Source: Erysipelothrix sp. HDW6C
GTDB lineage: Bacteria; Bacillota_I; Bacilli_A; Erysipelotrichales; Erysipelotrichaceae
Direction: 5' to 3'
Assembly: GCF_011299615.1 (NCBI RefSeq)
Contig: NZ_CP049861.1
Span: 930,001-994,000 of the forward strand
Length of the DNA: 64,000 bases
Position numbers and translations under genes: made by a program. The notes under the pieces are model-generated. The model had not been told where the DNA came from. It saw nothing but the letters and a program-made list of their open reading frames with translations, and searched no databases. The first letter of the stretch is position 1; the number at the start of each line of letters is the position of its first letter. Shown piece by piece: positions 8,467 to 17,185 of this stretch.

Positions 8467-8506
8467 GTGCACTATACCATTGTTTGAGATGGGGTGCACT
8501 TTTTTA
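8467..8506 (+). terminator. M-box-controlled intrinsic terminator
   Basis: GTGCAC ... GTGCAC outer stem with an inner CCAT/ATGG pairing and a T tract. The motif TATACCAT occurs both at the aptamer's 3' end and in the terminator's 5' arm, so the two could compete for the same partner strand; this would be the expression platform. 8507-8723 has no further recognisable feature. Confidence 0.75.
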
Positions 8507-8723
8507 TTGTGCTAGCCGAGGGTGAATGACTGTTTACACGTAGAGATGAGGTGAGGAATTGGACATAACTAATTGGTGTTGGGGTCAAAGAGATAATCTG
8601 TTTTTAGAAATGTATCATAATAAAATTTCTCACCACTTTACTGTGTAAGGGGAAAGTTTTTGATATATTTTAACCATCTTTTTGACTCAAACGAGACATT
8701 CTATGTGGAAAGGAGAAAGAAAG

Positions 8724-9062
8724 ATGGTTTTTTACTATGCAATGTTTGCAATTTTCTTTGTGCTGGTGAGTCTACTATTCTATTCAGGAAAGGGTTTTGA
8801 ATACATTCCAGGATGGAAGCAAACATCACCAGAAATAAAAAGATCAATAAACATTAAAGCTTTAAAAAATAATATGGGAATGATGTTTCTAGCGTTAGCC
8901 CTAATATTTGGAGTTTCTGTTTTTTCTGAAATTTTTAGAGAAAAAGTATTTATCTGGGCATCAATACTATGGATTATCGCCGCACGAATCAATATTAACT
9001 ATATTAGTCGGTCAAAGAAATTCCAAAATAAATCAGTTGAACCATTTGATGGTCGCGATTGA
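8724..9062 (+). CDS. DUF3784-like small membrane protein
   Basis: 112 residues from ATG 8724, which has AAAGGAG just upstream; an earlier in-frame TTG at 8682 precedes the ribosome binding site. There are three hydrophobic helices (residues about 2-20, 45-65 and 72-90). The segment SGKGFEYIPGWKQTSPE ... KNNMGMMFLALAL matches the G-K-G...GY/W...S/T layout of DUF3784 proteins. Function is unknown. It is the first gene after the M-box terminator, so it should be Mg2+-regulated together with mgtA, which starts 93 bases after its stop. Confidence 0.6.
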   Translation: MVFYYAMFAIFFVLVSLLFYSGKGFEYIPGWKQTSPEIKRSINIKALKNNMGMMFLALALIFGVSVFSEIFREKVFIWASILWIIAARININYISRSKKFQNKSVEPFDGRD

Positions 9063-9155
9063 TACAGAAAAACAAATGGACGAATAGTAATTGTCATACA
9101 ATTACTGAATCTGACAATTCTATTCATAAACTACAAAGATATGGAGGAGAAAGTC

Positions 9156-11912
9156 ATGTCAAGAAAAAAAATGCGTCGCATTAACGCAAAAAATAGTGCA
9201 ATAATAACTGATATTAACGCAAGATTAACTTTTGCAGCAACATCAGACGAAGAAACAATATTTAAGAAATTTAACACTCGTAATGAAGGATTATCAAATC
9301 GTGTAATTGAAAGAAATCGCACCAAGTATGGTGATAATGTAATTTCTAAGCAAAAACCAAAATCTCTTATTCAACGATTGTTCGGAGCGTTTATCAATCC
9401 ATTCACAATGATTCTCATTTTTCTCGCAATTGTATCAGGCATTACTGATATTTACATTCCAATGCGTTCGGGAGATGAAATTGATGTATTGACTGTAATC
9501 ATAATATTATCGATGGTTTTTATCTCAGGAATCCTTCGATTCTTACAAGAGACACGATCTGGAAACGCTGCTGAGAAACTGTTAGAAATGGTGACTACAA
9601 CAGCAACAATTCGTCGACAAGAAACTGGTGAAATAGAACTACCACTTGATGAAATCGTGGTTGGTGATATTGTTCGTCTTTCGGCTGGGGACATGCTACC
9701 GGCAGATGTGCGCATTACGAAAGCAAAGGACCTCTTTGTAAGTCAATCAGCGTTAACAGGAGAAAGCGAGCCATTTGAAAAATACAGTGAGCCTGAAAAA
9801 CAAGAAAAGAAATCGGCAACTGACTATTCAAATATGGGCTTTATGGGGAGTAATGTTATTAGTGGCACTGCAGAAGCCATCGTAATTTCAACTGGGGACG
9901 AAACGATGTTTGGATCCATGGCTCAGTCAATTTCAGAAGAACCAGTACAAACAAGTTTTGAAAAAGGTGTAAACTCAGTTTCTTGGGTACTTATTCGTTT
10001 CATGCTCATCATGGTTCCAATTGTATTCTTTATCAATGGATTTACAAAAGGAGACTGGATGGGTGCCTTCCTGTTTGGAATATCTATCGCTGTTGGACTA
10101 ACACCGGAGATGCTTCCAATGATTGTTACAACAAGCCTTGCAAAAGGTGCCGTGGCAATGTCGAAGGAAAAGACAATCATTAAGAATCTAAACTCTATAC
10201 AAAATTTGGGAGCGATCGATGTACTGTGTACTGATAAAACTGGAACCTTGACTGCAGATAAAGTTGTACTGCAATACCATTTAGATGTTAAGGGAAAAGA
10301 GAATGTTCAGGTGCTACGTCATGCATACCTAAACAGCTACTTCCAAACAGGACTTAAAAATTTGATGGATTTTGCCGTAATCAGCCGAACCGAACAAGAA
10401 AGTGAAAATGATGTTTCTTTGAACTATCTCAGCACCAACTATACGAAAGTTGATGAAATACCGTTTGATTTTGAACGACGTCGTATGAGTGTTGTTGTTC
10501 AAGATATGTCGGGTAAGGTGCAAATGATTACCAAAGGTGCCGTTGAAGAGATGCTATCAATTAGCAGTCACGTACAATACGGCAATACTATTGAACCTGT
10601 TACAGAGAAGGTGAAGCAAGACATTTTAAACACTGTTAACTCATTGAATGATGATGGAATGCGTGTTATTGCCGTTGCGCAAAAAACCAATCCATCACCC
10701 GTTGGAGCATTTGGAGTCCAAGATGAAAATGAAATGGTCCTATTAGGGTACCTTGCGTTCCTTGACCCACCAAAACAATCTGCCGCTGTGGCAATTCAAG
10801 CACTTTTGGATCATGGCGTCACAACTAAGATTCTCACTGGAGATAACGAAAAAGTTACGCGTTGGGTCTGCAAGCAAGTTGGAATTGAAATTGATGGACT
10901 CCTGTTAGGGGAGAATATTGAAGGTTTGACTGATATAGAATTGGAACGTGAAGCAAAGCGTTGCAATGTCTTTGCGAAAGTATCTCCTTCTCAAAAAGCA
11001 AGAATCATTAAAGCGTTGAGAGATGGCGGTCATACTGTCGGATTTATGGGGGATGGCATCAATGATGCAGCTGCAATGAAATCATCCGATGTTAGTGTTT
11101 CGGTGGATACAGCAGTGGATATTGCTAAAGAATCAGCGGATATTATTCTCTTAGAAAAAGACCTTATGGTTCTTGAAAAAGGGATTATTGAAGGAAGAAA
11201 AACATATGCAAATATGATCAAGTACATAAAAATGACAGCAAGTTCAAACTTTGGAAATATGTTCTCTGTCCTTGCTGCCAGTGCATTTCTACCATTCTTA
11301 CCAATGATGAGTGTCCACTTGATATTCCTAAACCTGATCTATGATATTTCCTGTACAGCGATTCCTTGGGATAATGTCGACGAAGAGTTTCTCATGGTTC
11401 CCAAGAAATGGGATCCAACCTCTGTTGGTAATTTCATGATTTGGATTGGTCCCACAAGTTCAGTCTTTGATTGGACAACGTATCTGTTGATGTATTTTAT
11501 AATTTGTCCGCAATTTGTTTCAGGGGGAGTGCTTTACAATAATATTGCGGTTAATGCCCTGGTTCAAAGTGGCCCATTGGCGGGGATGAATATGAGATTA
11601 GCCTATATGGCGATGTTCCATGCTGGTTGGTTTGTAGAGTCGATGTGGTCCCAAACTTTGGTCATTCACATGATTCGTACACCCAAGATTCCATTCATTC
11701 AAAGCCGTGCCTCAACACCATTGACTTTGATGACTTTTGCAGGAATTATTGCATTAACCATCATTCCATTTACTGGTTTTGGTCGCATGCTCGGATTCGT
11801 TGCATTGCCTGGGGTATACTTCGCATATCTCGCGTTAACAATTCTAGGGTACATGATTTTAGTAACCATTCTAAAGAAATTCTACATCCGTAGATATGGT
11901 GAATTGCTCTAA
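9156..11912 (+). CDS. mgtA: Mg2+-importing P-type ATPase, MgtA family
   Basis: 918 residues. Start ATG 9156 is preferred because an upstream in-frame ATG (9141) overlaps the GGAGG ribosome binding site itself. Type IIIB P-ATPase landmarks: SALTGES (actuator, TGES at 201-204), TDKTGTLT with phosphorylated Asp360, [10 protein letters not shown], and the hinge [20 protein letters not shown] followed by [19 protein letters not shown], which is characteristic of the Mg2+ branch. The enzyme uses ATP to bring Mg2+ into the cell against need when Mg2+ is scarce. The M-box riboswitch upstream supports the substrate. Length is normal for the family (about 900). Confidence 0.95.
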   Translation: MSRKKMRRINAKNSAIITDINARLTFAATSDEETIFKKFNTRNEGLSNRVIERNRTKYGDNVISKQKPKSLIQRLFGAFINPFTMILIFLAIVSGITDIYIPMRSGDEIDVLTVIIILSMVFISGILRFLQETRSGNAAEKLLEMVTTTATIRRQETGEIELPLDEIVVGDIVRLSAGDMLPADVRITKAKDLFVSQSALTGESEPFEKYSEPEKQEKKSATDYSNMGFMGSNVISGTAEAIVISTGDETMFGSMAQSISEEPVQTSFEKGVNSVSWVLIRFMLIMVPIVFFINGFTKGDWMGAFLFGISIAVGLTPEMLPMIVTTSLAKGAVAMSKEKTIIKNLNSIQNLGAIDVLCTDKTGTLTADKVVLQYHLDVKGKENVQVLRHAYLNSYFQTGLKNLMDFAVISRTEQESENDVSLNYLSTNYTKVDEIPFDFERRRMSVVVQDMSGKVQMITKGAVEEMLSISSHVQYGNTIEPVTEKVKQDILNTVNSLNDDGMRVIAVAQKTNPSPVGAFGVQDENEMVLLGYLAFLDPPKQSAAVAIQALLDHGVTTKILTGDNEKVTRWVCKQVGIEIDGLLLGENIEGLTDIELEREAKRCNVFAKVSPSQKARIIKALRDGGHTVGFMGDGINDAAAMKSSDVSVSVDTAVDIAKESADIILLEKDLMVLEKGIIEGRKTYANMIKYIKMTASSNFGNMFSVLAASAFLPFLPMMSVHLIFLNLIYDISCTAIPWDNVDEEFLMVPKKWDPTSVGNFMIWIGPTSSVFDWTTYLLMYFIICPQFVSGGVLYNNIAVNALVQSGPLAGMNMRLAYMAMFHAGWFVESMWSQTLVIHMIRTPKIPFIQSRASTPLTLMTFAGIIALTIIPFTGFGRMLGFVALPGVYFAYLALTILGYMILVTILKKFYIRRYGELL

Positions 11913-11927
11913 CTATTAATCATATAA

Positions 11928-11968
11928 AAACCATCATGAAGACGAATCTTCGTGATGGTTTGTTTTTA
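11928..11968. terminator. Bidirectional terminator between mgtA and the nucleoside hydrolase gene
   Basis: AAACCATCATGAAG / CTTCGTGATGGTTT stem with T tract on the plus side and A tract on the other; the two flanking genes converge here. Confidence 0.85.
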
Positions 11969-11970
11969 TT

Positions 11971-12915
11971 TTAGCTAACCACAGTGTCAATTGACTTGAT
12001 TAGTAACTCTTTAAATGCTTGAGGATTCATATCAATTGCAACATCAACAGTATGTGTTGTGATGTCAGAAATGCGACTGAGATCAAGAATCGTACGACCG
12101 TATTGTTGTTCACTTGTTAGGACTGTAACTGGCAGTTTCACAGTCTTTACAAGCGTAGGTTCAAGTGCAACGATAGCTGCAAGCGCATCATGCATAGCGG
12201 CTCCATGCCATTGTGGATAAACGAGTTCATGCGCTTTAAAATAGTGATCTTGAATGTTAAGGAGGGTTTCGGATTTGTTGCTAAGTGTCTTCCAATGTTC
12301 GAGGTCAGAGCGTGTGATAATAGCGCGTGATGTAACATCAAGTCCAATCATTGTAATCGGAATGCCACTCTCAAAAACAACCTTGGCAGCTTCTGCATCA
12401 TGCGAAATGTTTGCCTCTGCAAAAGGGGAAACATTGCCAGGAACACAAAGTGCACCACCCATAAGAATGATTCGCTCAACGTTTTGCATTGCTTGTTGAT
12501 TCAGTGTTATTGCCTGGGCAATATTTGTAAGTGGTCCGGTTGCGATAAGTGTAAGATTCTTTACATTTTGAGCCTGACTCACGATGAAATCTATAGCGTT
12601 TTCAGATGTTGACACGGATTGATTTTCATCAAAATGAACATCACCAATTCCATTATCACCATGGAAAACCTTACCACCCCGTAGCTGTACGAATGATGAT
12701 TCATGCATCGCATGTTCAGCACCACAGTATACAGGAATAGCATTACGTCCAAGCAAATGTAAAAGGTTCGCACAGTTTAGTGCGGCACTGTTAACATCAA
12801 CATTTCCATAAACAGCAGTGATGCCAACAATATCCACATTGGGCTGGGCGAGTAAGTAGGCGATAGCCAGACAGTCATCGATTCCGGTATCGACATCTAG
12901 GATTATTTTCTTCAT
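11971..12915 (-). CDS. Nucleoside hydrolase (inosine/uridine-preferring type)
   Basis: 314 residues, full length for the family. The N-terminal DVDTGIDDCLA supplies the Ca2+-binding aspartates; further signatures are TGPLTNIA, ILMGGA, GNVSPFAEANISHDAEAA (ribose-contacting Asn and Glu region) and HDALA, whose Asp completes the metal site. These enzymes split nucleosides into base and ribose in the cytoplasm. Its ATG shares one base with the stop of the preceding membrane gene. In this operon with adenine deaminase it points to purine nucleoside salvage; the exact base preference cannot be read from sequence. Confidence 0.92.
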   Translation of the reverse strand: MKKIILDVDTGIDDCLAIAYLLAQPNVDIVGITAVYGNVDVNSAALNCANLLHLLGRNAIPVYCGAEHAMHESSFVQLRGGKVFHGDNGIGDVHFDENQSVSTSENAIDFIVSQAQNVKNLTLIATGPLTNIAQAITLNQQAMQNVERIILMGGALCVPGNVSPFAEANISHDAEAAKVVFESGIPITMIGLDVTSRAIITRSDLEHWKTLSNKSETLLNIQDHYFKAHELVYPQWHGAAMHDALAAIVALEPTLVKTVKLPVTVLTSEQQYGRTILDLSRISDITTHTVDVAIDMNPQAFKELLIKSIDTVVS

Positions 12916-13400
12916 TAGGATCCCATCAACCAGATACCGATTTGGGCAATAATAACACGTCCAAGGTAACTACCCATGAATACAAAAAGTCCAACAATTA
13001 CAAATTTCCATGAATTCTTGGTTAAGTCTCCAAGATTGTTGGCAACGGATACTCCTGCGAACGCAAGTACGGGTGTTGTGATTGCTAAGAAGTTTACGGC
13101 ACCAATTACAGTTACAAAGAATGGTGAAATTAAGCAAAATACAAGGGATGTAAGAGATACCCAACCGAGTACCGGGAAGTCAGCCAGTATTTTTATGCCG
13201 GTTTTCTTCATGAGTTCAGCAATAATTAAACCAATAAATGAGAAACCAACAAGGACAAGAACACCCCATAATGTATCAAGTGTAATCGGTGTTGATTCAG
13301 GATTCTTAATAAGTTTGATTCCTTGGGTAAATAGAATAAGGAATGCACCCAATAATAACATCTTTAAACGTGGTAATTGATCTTTTAGAATTTGTGTCAT
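12915..13400 (-). CDS. Small subunit-like membrane protein paired with DUF3100 protein
   Basis: 161 residues with about five hydrophobic helices (residues about 13-27, 43-65, 75-97, 103-120 and 132-155). AGGAGG lies six bases before the ATG. It starts eight bases after the DUF3100-type gene ends and its stop overlaps the nucleoside hydrolase start, so the three are translated as a unit. I do not recognise it as a named family. With its neighbour it probably forms a two-component transporter for a base or nucleoside; this is inferred from context only. Confidence 0.6.
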   Translation of the reverse strand: MTQILKDQLPRLKMLLLGAFLILFTQGIKLIKNPESTPITLDTLWGVLVLVGFSFIGLIIAELMKKTGIKILADFPVLGWVSLTSLVFCLISPFFVTVIGAVNFLAITTPVLAFAGVSVANNLGDLTKNSWKFVIVGLFVFMGSYLGRVIIAQIGIWLMGS

Positions 13401-13408
13401 AATGCCTC

Positions 13409-14206
13409 CTAGTTAATTGCTCTTTCTTTTTTAAAGATTTTATAGATAAAGTTCATCAATGGAACGGATAAGAATACCATAATATATGTTCCCATGAAAC
13501 TTGTCACAAGTTGGCTTGCTCCAGCAAAGGATGTAATCGTGTCCGCATGTTGTGGATAAAGACCGACTATTGCACTTGATGCAGCAGTCATCATACTTGC
13601 TGATCCAAGACCGGACCCGATTGCAAGGGCTCGATAATCAAATCCCACCGCATTTAAGATTGGGGGAATAAAACTAAAGATGAGCGCTCCGAAGAGTGTT
13701 CCAACGAGGTACATGGACAGAATGCCCCGTCCTTCCTCACTATCAAGGCCATTCTTTTCAGTTATATAGGCGAGTTCACCTTCACGTCCAATACCAAGAG
13801 TAGCGCCAATAGCTTCACGATTTAAGCCAAGCAAGAGGGCAATTGGAAGTCCAAGTAGTACAGTTCCGACATTCCCAACGGTTTGGAAAAGAAAGACCCA
13901 ACCAAATTGCATAATTTCATTGATCTTTGGAGCAACATCAGCTCCATAACGCGCCATTAGTGGAAGCATAATGAAGATAAGGTTTGCACCTGCGAATTTG
14001 ATGTTTGCGTCTGAATAAATTTTCTTAAGGATGCCTTTACGCCACTTAGGGATTCCAACAATCATGGTTATTAAGACTGCGAAGACAAGTGGTAAGACGA
14101 GAATTTTGATTGTTCCGACATTAATAATTTGTACACCAATTAATTCTGAAATGGCGATAACAATCATAATGAAGATAAAAAATAAGATCTTATTTGTGTT
14201 TTTCAT
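13409..14206 (-). CDS. DUF3100 family membrane protein
   Basis: 265 residues, seven to eight hydrophobic segments. The central soluble-looking loop contains GREAIGATLGIGREGELAYI..NGLDSEEGRG, which I associate with DUF3100, followed by a glycine/serine-rich helix GLGSASMMTAASSAIVG typical of transport helices. Start ATG 14206 has TAGGAGA upstream. It lies between the GNAT gene and the small membrane protein in an adenine deaminase operon. DUF3100 has no agreed function to my knowledge; a purine or nucleoside carrier is the best contextual reading. Confidence 0.7.
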   Translation of the reverse strand: MKNTNKILFFIFIMIVIAISELIGVQIINVGTIKILVLPLVFAVLITMIVGIPKWRKGILKKIYSDANIKFAGANLIFIMLPLMARYGADVAPKINEIMQFGWVFLFQTVGNVGTVLLGLPIALLLGLNREAIGATLGIGREGELAYITEKNGLDSEEGRGILSMYLVGTLFGALIFSFIPPILNAVGFDYRALAIGSGLGSASMMTAASSAIVGLYPQHADTITSFAGASQLVTSFMGTYIMVFLSVPLMNFIYKIFKKERAIN

Positions 14207-14215
14207 TGTTTTCTC

Positions 14216-14650
14216 CTAGTTATTTATTGATTTGGTCATTTTAATATGTGATGCTCCGAAAATCATAAAGTGATCATCGACAGGTGTAAATCCGTATTTT
14301 TCGTACATACTGATAAGACGACTTTGTGCGACAATTGCGACTGTTTGTACGTTTGTTTTTTCAATAAAAGTGAGGGCTTCGTTAAGGATTCCCTTACTTA
14401 ATGACTGTTGACGGTATTCCTTGAGTACGGAAACACGCTCGATAAATGCGATGGTATTCTCAATTCGCACCCGACAACTTGCAATTACTTTCTCTGAATG
14501 AGTATAAATAATGTGTGTACACGTTTGGTCGTAATCGTCTGCAACAACACACGTATCCAAGCCTTGTTCAACAACAAAAACTTCGTTGCGAGCTGTTTTC
14601 AACAGGGACCAAATGGGTTCATTCCAAATATTTCGAATAATCGTTTGCAT
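14216..14650 (-). CDS. GNAT family N-acetyltransferase
   Basis: 144 residues. The GNAT core is visible: beta strand VIASCRVRIENTIAFIERVSVLKEYRQQSLSKGIL, where the usual R/Q-x-x-G-x-G/A acetyl-CoA loop reads RQQSLSKG (a relaxed version), then the C-terminal strand YEKYGFTPV. The ElaA-like opening (RNEVFVVEQ) suggests the small-substrate branch. The gene starts four bases downstream of the adenine deaminase stop, in the same operon. Its substrate is unknown and its tie to purine metabolism is unclear. Confidence 0.8.
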   Translation of the reverse strand: MQTIIRNIWNEPIWSLLKTARNEVFVVEQGLDTCVVADDYDQTCTHIIYTHSEKVIASCRVRIENTIAFIERVSVLKEYRQQSLSKGILNEALTFIEKTNVQTVAIVAQSRLISMYEKYGFTPVDDHFMIFGASHIKMTKSINN

Positions 14651-14653
14651 AGC

Positions 14654-16423
14654 TTAGTTTCCTGTAAAGAGGGGTTTGATGACTTTATCACTGACTGCAA
14701 CAAGTCCTAAGTCTGACATCTTTGCTTCGGGAATAACGATGAGAGACAACGTTGTAATTCGCATCAATGGATTGATAAACTCAGTCATACCAAGACTGCG
14801 GTTTGCTTCTTTCATTGCGCGATTCTCTCTGGCAACATCCTCAGCTTCTAAATTGGACATCAGTCCAAATACAGGTAGATCCAATGTGTGAAGAATTGCT
14901 CCATCTTTGACCGCAGACATCCCACCACCTTGATTCATAAGCGCATTGGCGGCAATAAGTGCATTAGCAGGGGTGTTGTATACGATTGTAAGGTTATGTG
15001 AGTCATGTGATACGGTCGAGGATAAGGCTCCGCCTTGCATCCCAAAATTCTTAACAATTCCCAAAGCAATAGCATCGCTTCCTTGGTGTCGGTTAACAAC
15101 GGCAACAAAATTGAATGCCTCTGGAAGGATAATTTTAGAGTCTTTAACCTCGAGCGTAAATTGTGAAACCGTTGTGATTGAAGAGAATGGCGAATGGTAT
15201 TCAATACCATTTACTTCGATGTGCCCATTTTCAATAGGTGCTTGAATTTCAAAGTCAGCAACTGTCAATGGTTTAACAAAAACTGTATTTTCTTTTTCAA
15301 TTGGAAAGTCTTTAACTGGAAATGAGACATCAACGCTTCCATTTGATGCAACTTGTTGTCCCTCGTAAAAGACACGTGTGGGGTGAATGGATTCCAAAGT
15401 ATCAACAACCAAGAGATCGGCAATATACCCAGGTGCAATAGCACCAAGATTATCGATATGAACTTCACGAGCACTATTTAATGTAGCACAGCGAATGGCA
15501 TCAATGGGATCCATTCCATAAGATATTGCGGAATTGACGACTTCATTCATATGTCCATTCACCAGAACATCTTCAGCTTCTTTGTCATCACTGCATAAGC
15601 ACAGTGTATCGAGATAGCGTGATCCCTTTACGGCTTCCCAAATGTCTTTAACATTTTTTGTAATTGAACTTTCTCTTGCATCCACGAATAATCCAGCGCG
15701 AAGTTTCTCCAAACCTTCAACCCCTGAACGCGATTCATGGCAACTACGAGGACCACCACAAATATAAGCAGATAGGTCTCGACCCATTACTGATGGCGCA
15801 TGTCCTTGAATAAAGAGTCCGCGTTGTTCAGATGCAGCGATGATATCCATCATGCGGTCTTCGCCATTGATAACGCCAAGATAATCCATGACTTCAGCAA
15901 GCCCAATGACACGATCTAATGATGCAAGTTCTTCTATTTCTTGAACCCCAAATTCAGCACCAGATTTTTCAAGTCCTAAAACGGATGGAACACAACTTGG
16001 AATATCAACGAAATGACGCATCGGAAGTCCCTCTGCGCTGTCATGCATGTATTTTACACCACGAACTCCGGTTACGTTGGCTGCCTCATGAGGGTCAGTC
16101 ATAATCGTTGTTGTTCCATGGGGTAATGCAGCTTTGGTAAAGTTAACAGGTGTTAACATGGTGGATTCAATGTGCATGTGGGCATCGATTAATCCTGGAA
16201 TTACGTATTTCTGTTCAATATCAATAACATTTTTACCAGAAACTGTTTCGCAATTGTCATACTCGACGTGCGCGATGGCATTGTCTGATATATAAATATC
16301 ACCAAGTCGAATTTCCCCCGTAAATAAGTTCAGTATGTTGGCATTTGCTAACACCACATCTGCTTGTTGATCCCCACGGGCTGTAGCGATGAGTTTTGCT
16401 TTATTCGTATATTTAAGTTTCAC
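14654..16423 (-). CDS. ade: Adenine deaminase
   Basis: 589 residues, starting at GTG 16423 with AGGAGGA upstream. Bacterial adenine deaminase is an amidohydrolase-fold metalloenzyme turning adenine into hypoxanthine and ammonia. Visible motifs: PGLIDAHMHIEST (metal-binding His pair), TTTIMTDPHEAANV, GHAPSV, LCSDDKEAEDV (metal Asp) and the C-terminal block HDSHNLTIVY plus QGGGMSAV, both diagnostic of the Ade branch rather than other amidohydrolases. It is the first gene of the salvage operon. A purine riboswitch of the guanine class lies about 390 bases upstream on the same strand. Confidence 0.95.
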   Translation of the reverse strand: MKLKYTNKAKLIATARGDQQADVVLANANILNLFTGEIRLGDIYISDNAIAHVEYDNCETVSGKNVIDIEQKYVIPGLIDAHMHIESTMLTPVNFTKAALPHGTTTIMTDPHEAANVTGVRGVKYMHDSAEGLPMRHFVDIPSCVPSVLGLEKSGAEFGVQEIEELASLDRVIGLAEVMDYLGVINGEDRMMDIIAASEQRGLFIQGHAPSVMGRDLSAYICGGPRSCHESRSGVEGLEKLRAGLFVDARESSITKNVKDIWEAVKGSRYLDTLCLCSDDKEAEDVLVNGHMNEVVNSAISYGMDPIDAIRCATLNSAREVHIDNLGAIAPGYIADLLVVDTLESIHPTRVFYEGQQVASNGSVDVSFPVKDFPIEKENTVFVKPLTVADFEIQAPIENGHIEVNGIEYHSPFSSITTVSQFTLEVKDSKIILPEAFNFVAVVNRHQGSDAIALGIVKNFGMQGGALSSTVSHDSHNLTIVYNTPANALIAANALMNQGGGMSAVKDGAILHTLDLPVFGLMSNLEAEDVARENRAMKEANRSLGMTEFINPLMRITTLSLIVIPEAKMSDLGLVAVSDKVIKPLFTGN

Positions 16424-16523
16424 ACTTGTCCTCCTAACTTAAATAGTGAGAATAAGAAGTGTACAATGCTAACATTAAAGCATGAGAGGCGTCCGTAAGC
16501 GCACAAATCATACATTCATATAG

Positions 16524-16561
16524 CAAAAGAAAATCCAACTTTACGCGATAAAAAGTTGGAT
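16524..16561 (-). terminator. Intrinsic terminator between the purine riboswitch and ade
   Basis: On the minus strand ATCCAACTTT / AAAGTTGGAT form a perfect 10-bp stem followed by TTTTCTTTT. The stop codon of the small ORF 16541-16771 lies in its loop. It could be the distal expression platform of the riboswitch or simply end the small transcript. Confidence 0.75.
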
Positions 16562-16771
16562 GAATTTTAGTTTGTTATAGTCCCCAAAAACGTTAGTTGA
16601 ATCTAAATTCTGTACAGTATACATGATAAGTGATTGCGCTTTGATTCGTAGGTGTTTCAAACAAATTTCACACTGTATAAAAACCAACAATGAAAAATCA
16701 GTGCTGTGTCGGTAGGATTCAATAGTGCTGGCATTTGAGAAACGATAAAAATCAGATAGCTGAACCATCAT
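16541..16771 (-). CDS. Small ORF between riboswitch and terminator
   Basis: 76 codons. The start has a near-ideal site (AAGGAGAT five bases before ATG), which is the main reason to take it seriously. The product has no recognisable domain; it contains one CxxC pair (CEICLK) and a phenylalanine/tyrosine-rich N-terminus. It is the first ORF after the purine riboswitch and ends inside the terminator hairpin ahead of ade. It may be a regulatory leader ORF rather than a functional protein. Confidence 0.35.
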   Translation of the reverse strand: MMVQLSDFYRFSNASTIESYRHSTDFSLLVFIQCEICLKHLRIKAQSLIMYTVQNLDSTNVFGDYNKLKFIQLFIA

Positions 16772-16813
16772 CAGTATCTCCTTATTCTAATTCCGATATC
16801 TCAAACGTAGAAA

Positions 16814-16877
16814 CGTCATAGTACTTAATTTACGGTTAAGTGTAGAGACTGCCCACCAATTTGGACATTATATAACG
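16814..16877 (-). promoter_or_regulatory. Purine riboswitch aptamer, guanine/hypoxanthine class
   Basis: On the minus strand: P1 CGTTATA / TATGACG (7 bp, one wobble), J1/2 TATAAT, a short P2 (GTCCA / TGGGC), J2/3 with GTCTCTAC, P3 ACTTAA / TTAAGT closing the canonical seven-base loop CCGTAAA, then J3/1 TACTATG. The base equivalent to position 74 is C (ACTATG), which specifies guanine/hypoxanthine rather than adenine. It lies upstream of adenine deaminase, whose product is hypoxanthine, so it probably gives product feedback on the salvage operon. Confidence 0.85.
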
Positions 16878-17039
16878 GAATAAGGACAGTATACCATATC
16901 TCATGTGAAAGACAATAATAATTCATCCCAAAAGAATGAAATAAAAGTTGGGTTCAGTGATTGTGATAAAGCGGTTTATTATGAACTATCACCAACAGGC
17001 GATTGCTTATCATTCGCTAAAATGTTATATTATCTTCAT

Positions 17040-17115
17040 GGGGTTTTAGCTCAGTTGGTAGAGCGCTTCGCTGGCAGTGAAGAGGTCAGCGGTTCGAACC
17101 CGCTAAGCTCCACCA
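17040..17115 (+). tRNA. tRNA-Ala (anticodon GGC)
   Basis: Complete cloverleaf with encoded CCA. Acceptor GGGGTTT pairs with AAGCTCC and includes the G3:U70 pair that identifies tRNA-Ala; D arm GCTCAGTTGGTAGAGC; anticodon arm TTCGC-TGGCAGT-GAAG with GGC; T arm with GGTTCGAACCC; discriminator A. Confidence 0.95.
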
Positions 17116-17128
17116 TTAGAGAAACTGT

Positions 17129-17148
17129 ACCCGCTTGATGCGGGTTTT
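17129..17148 (+). terminator. Terminator after tRNA-Ala
   Basis: ACCCGC TTGAT GCGGGT followed by TTTT, 14 bases after the tRNA. Confidence 0.75.
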
Positions 17149-17185
17149 ATGCTTTTATGGAAAATATAAGAAAATGGGTGGGCAA

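Noticed and set aside
16905-17138. Open frame of 77 codons across the tRNA-Ala gene
   Set aside because: It runs through the complete tRNA and has no suitable ribosome binding site.
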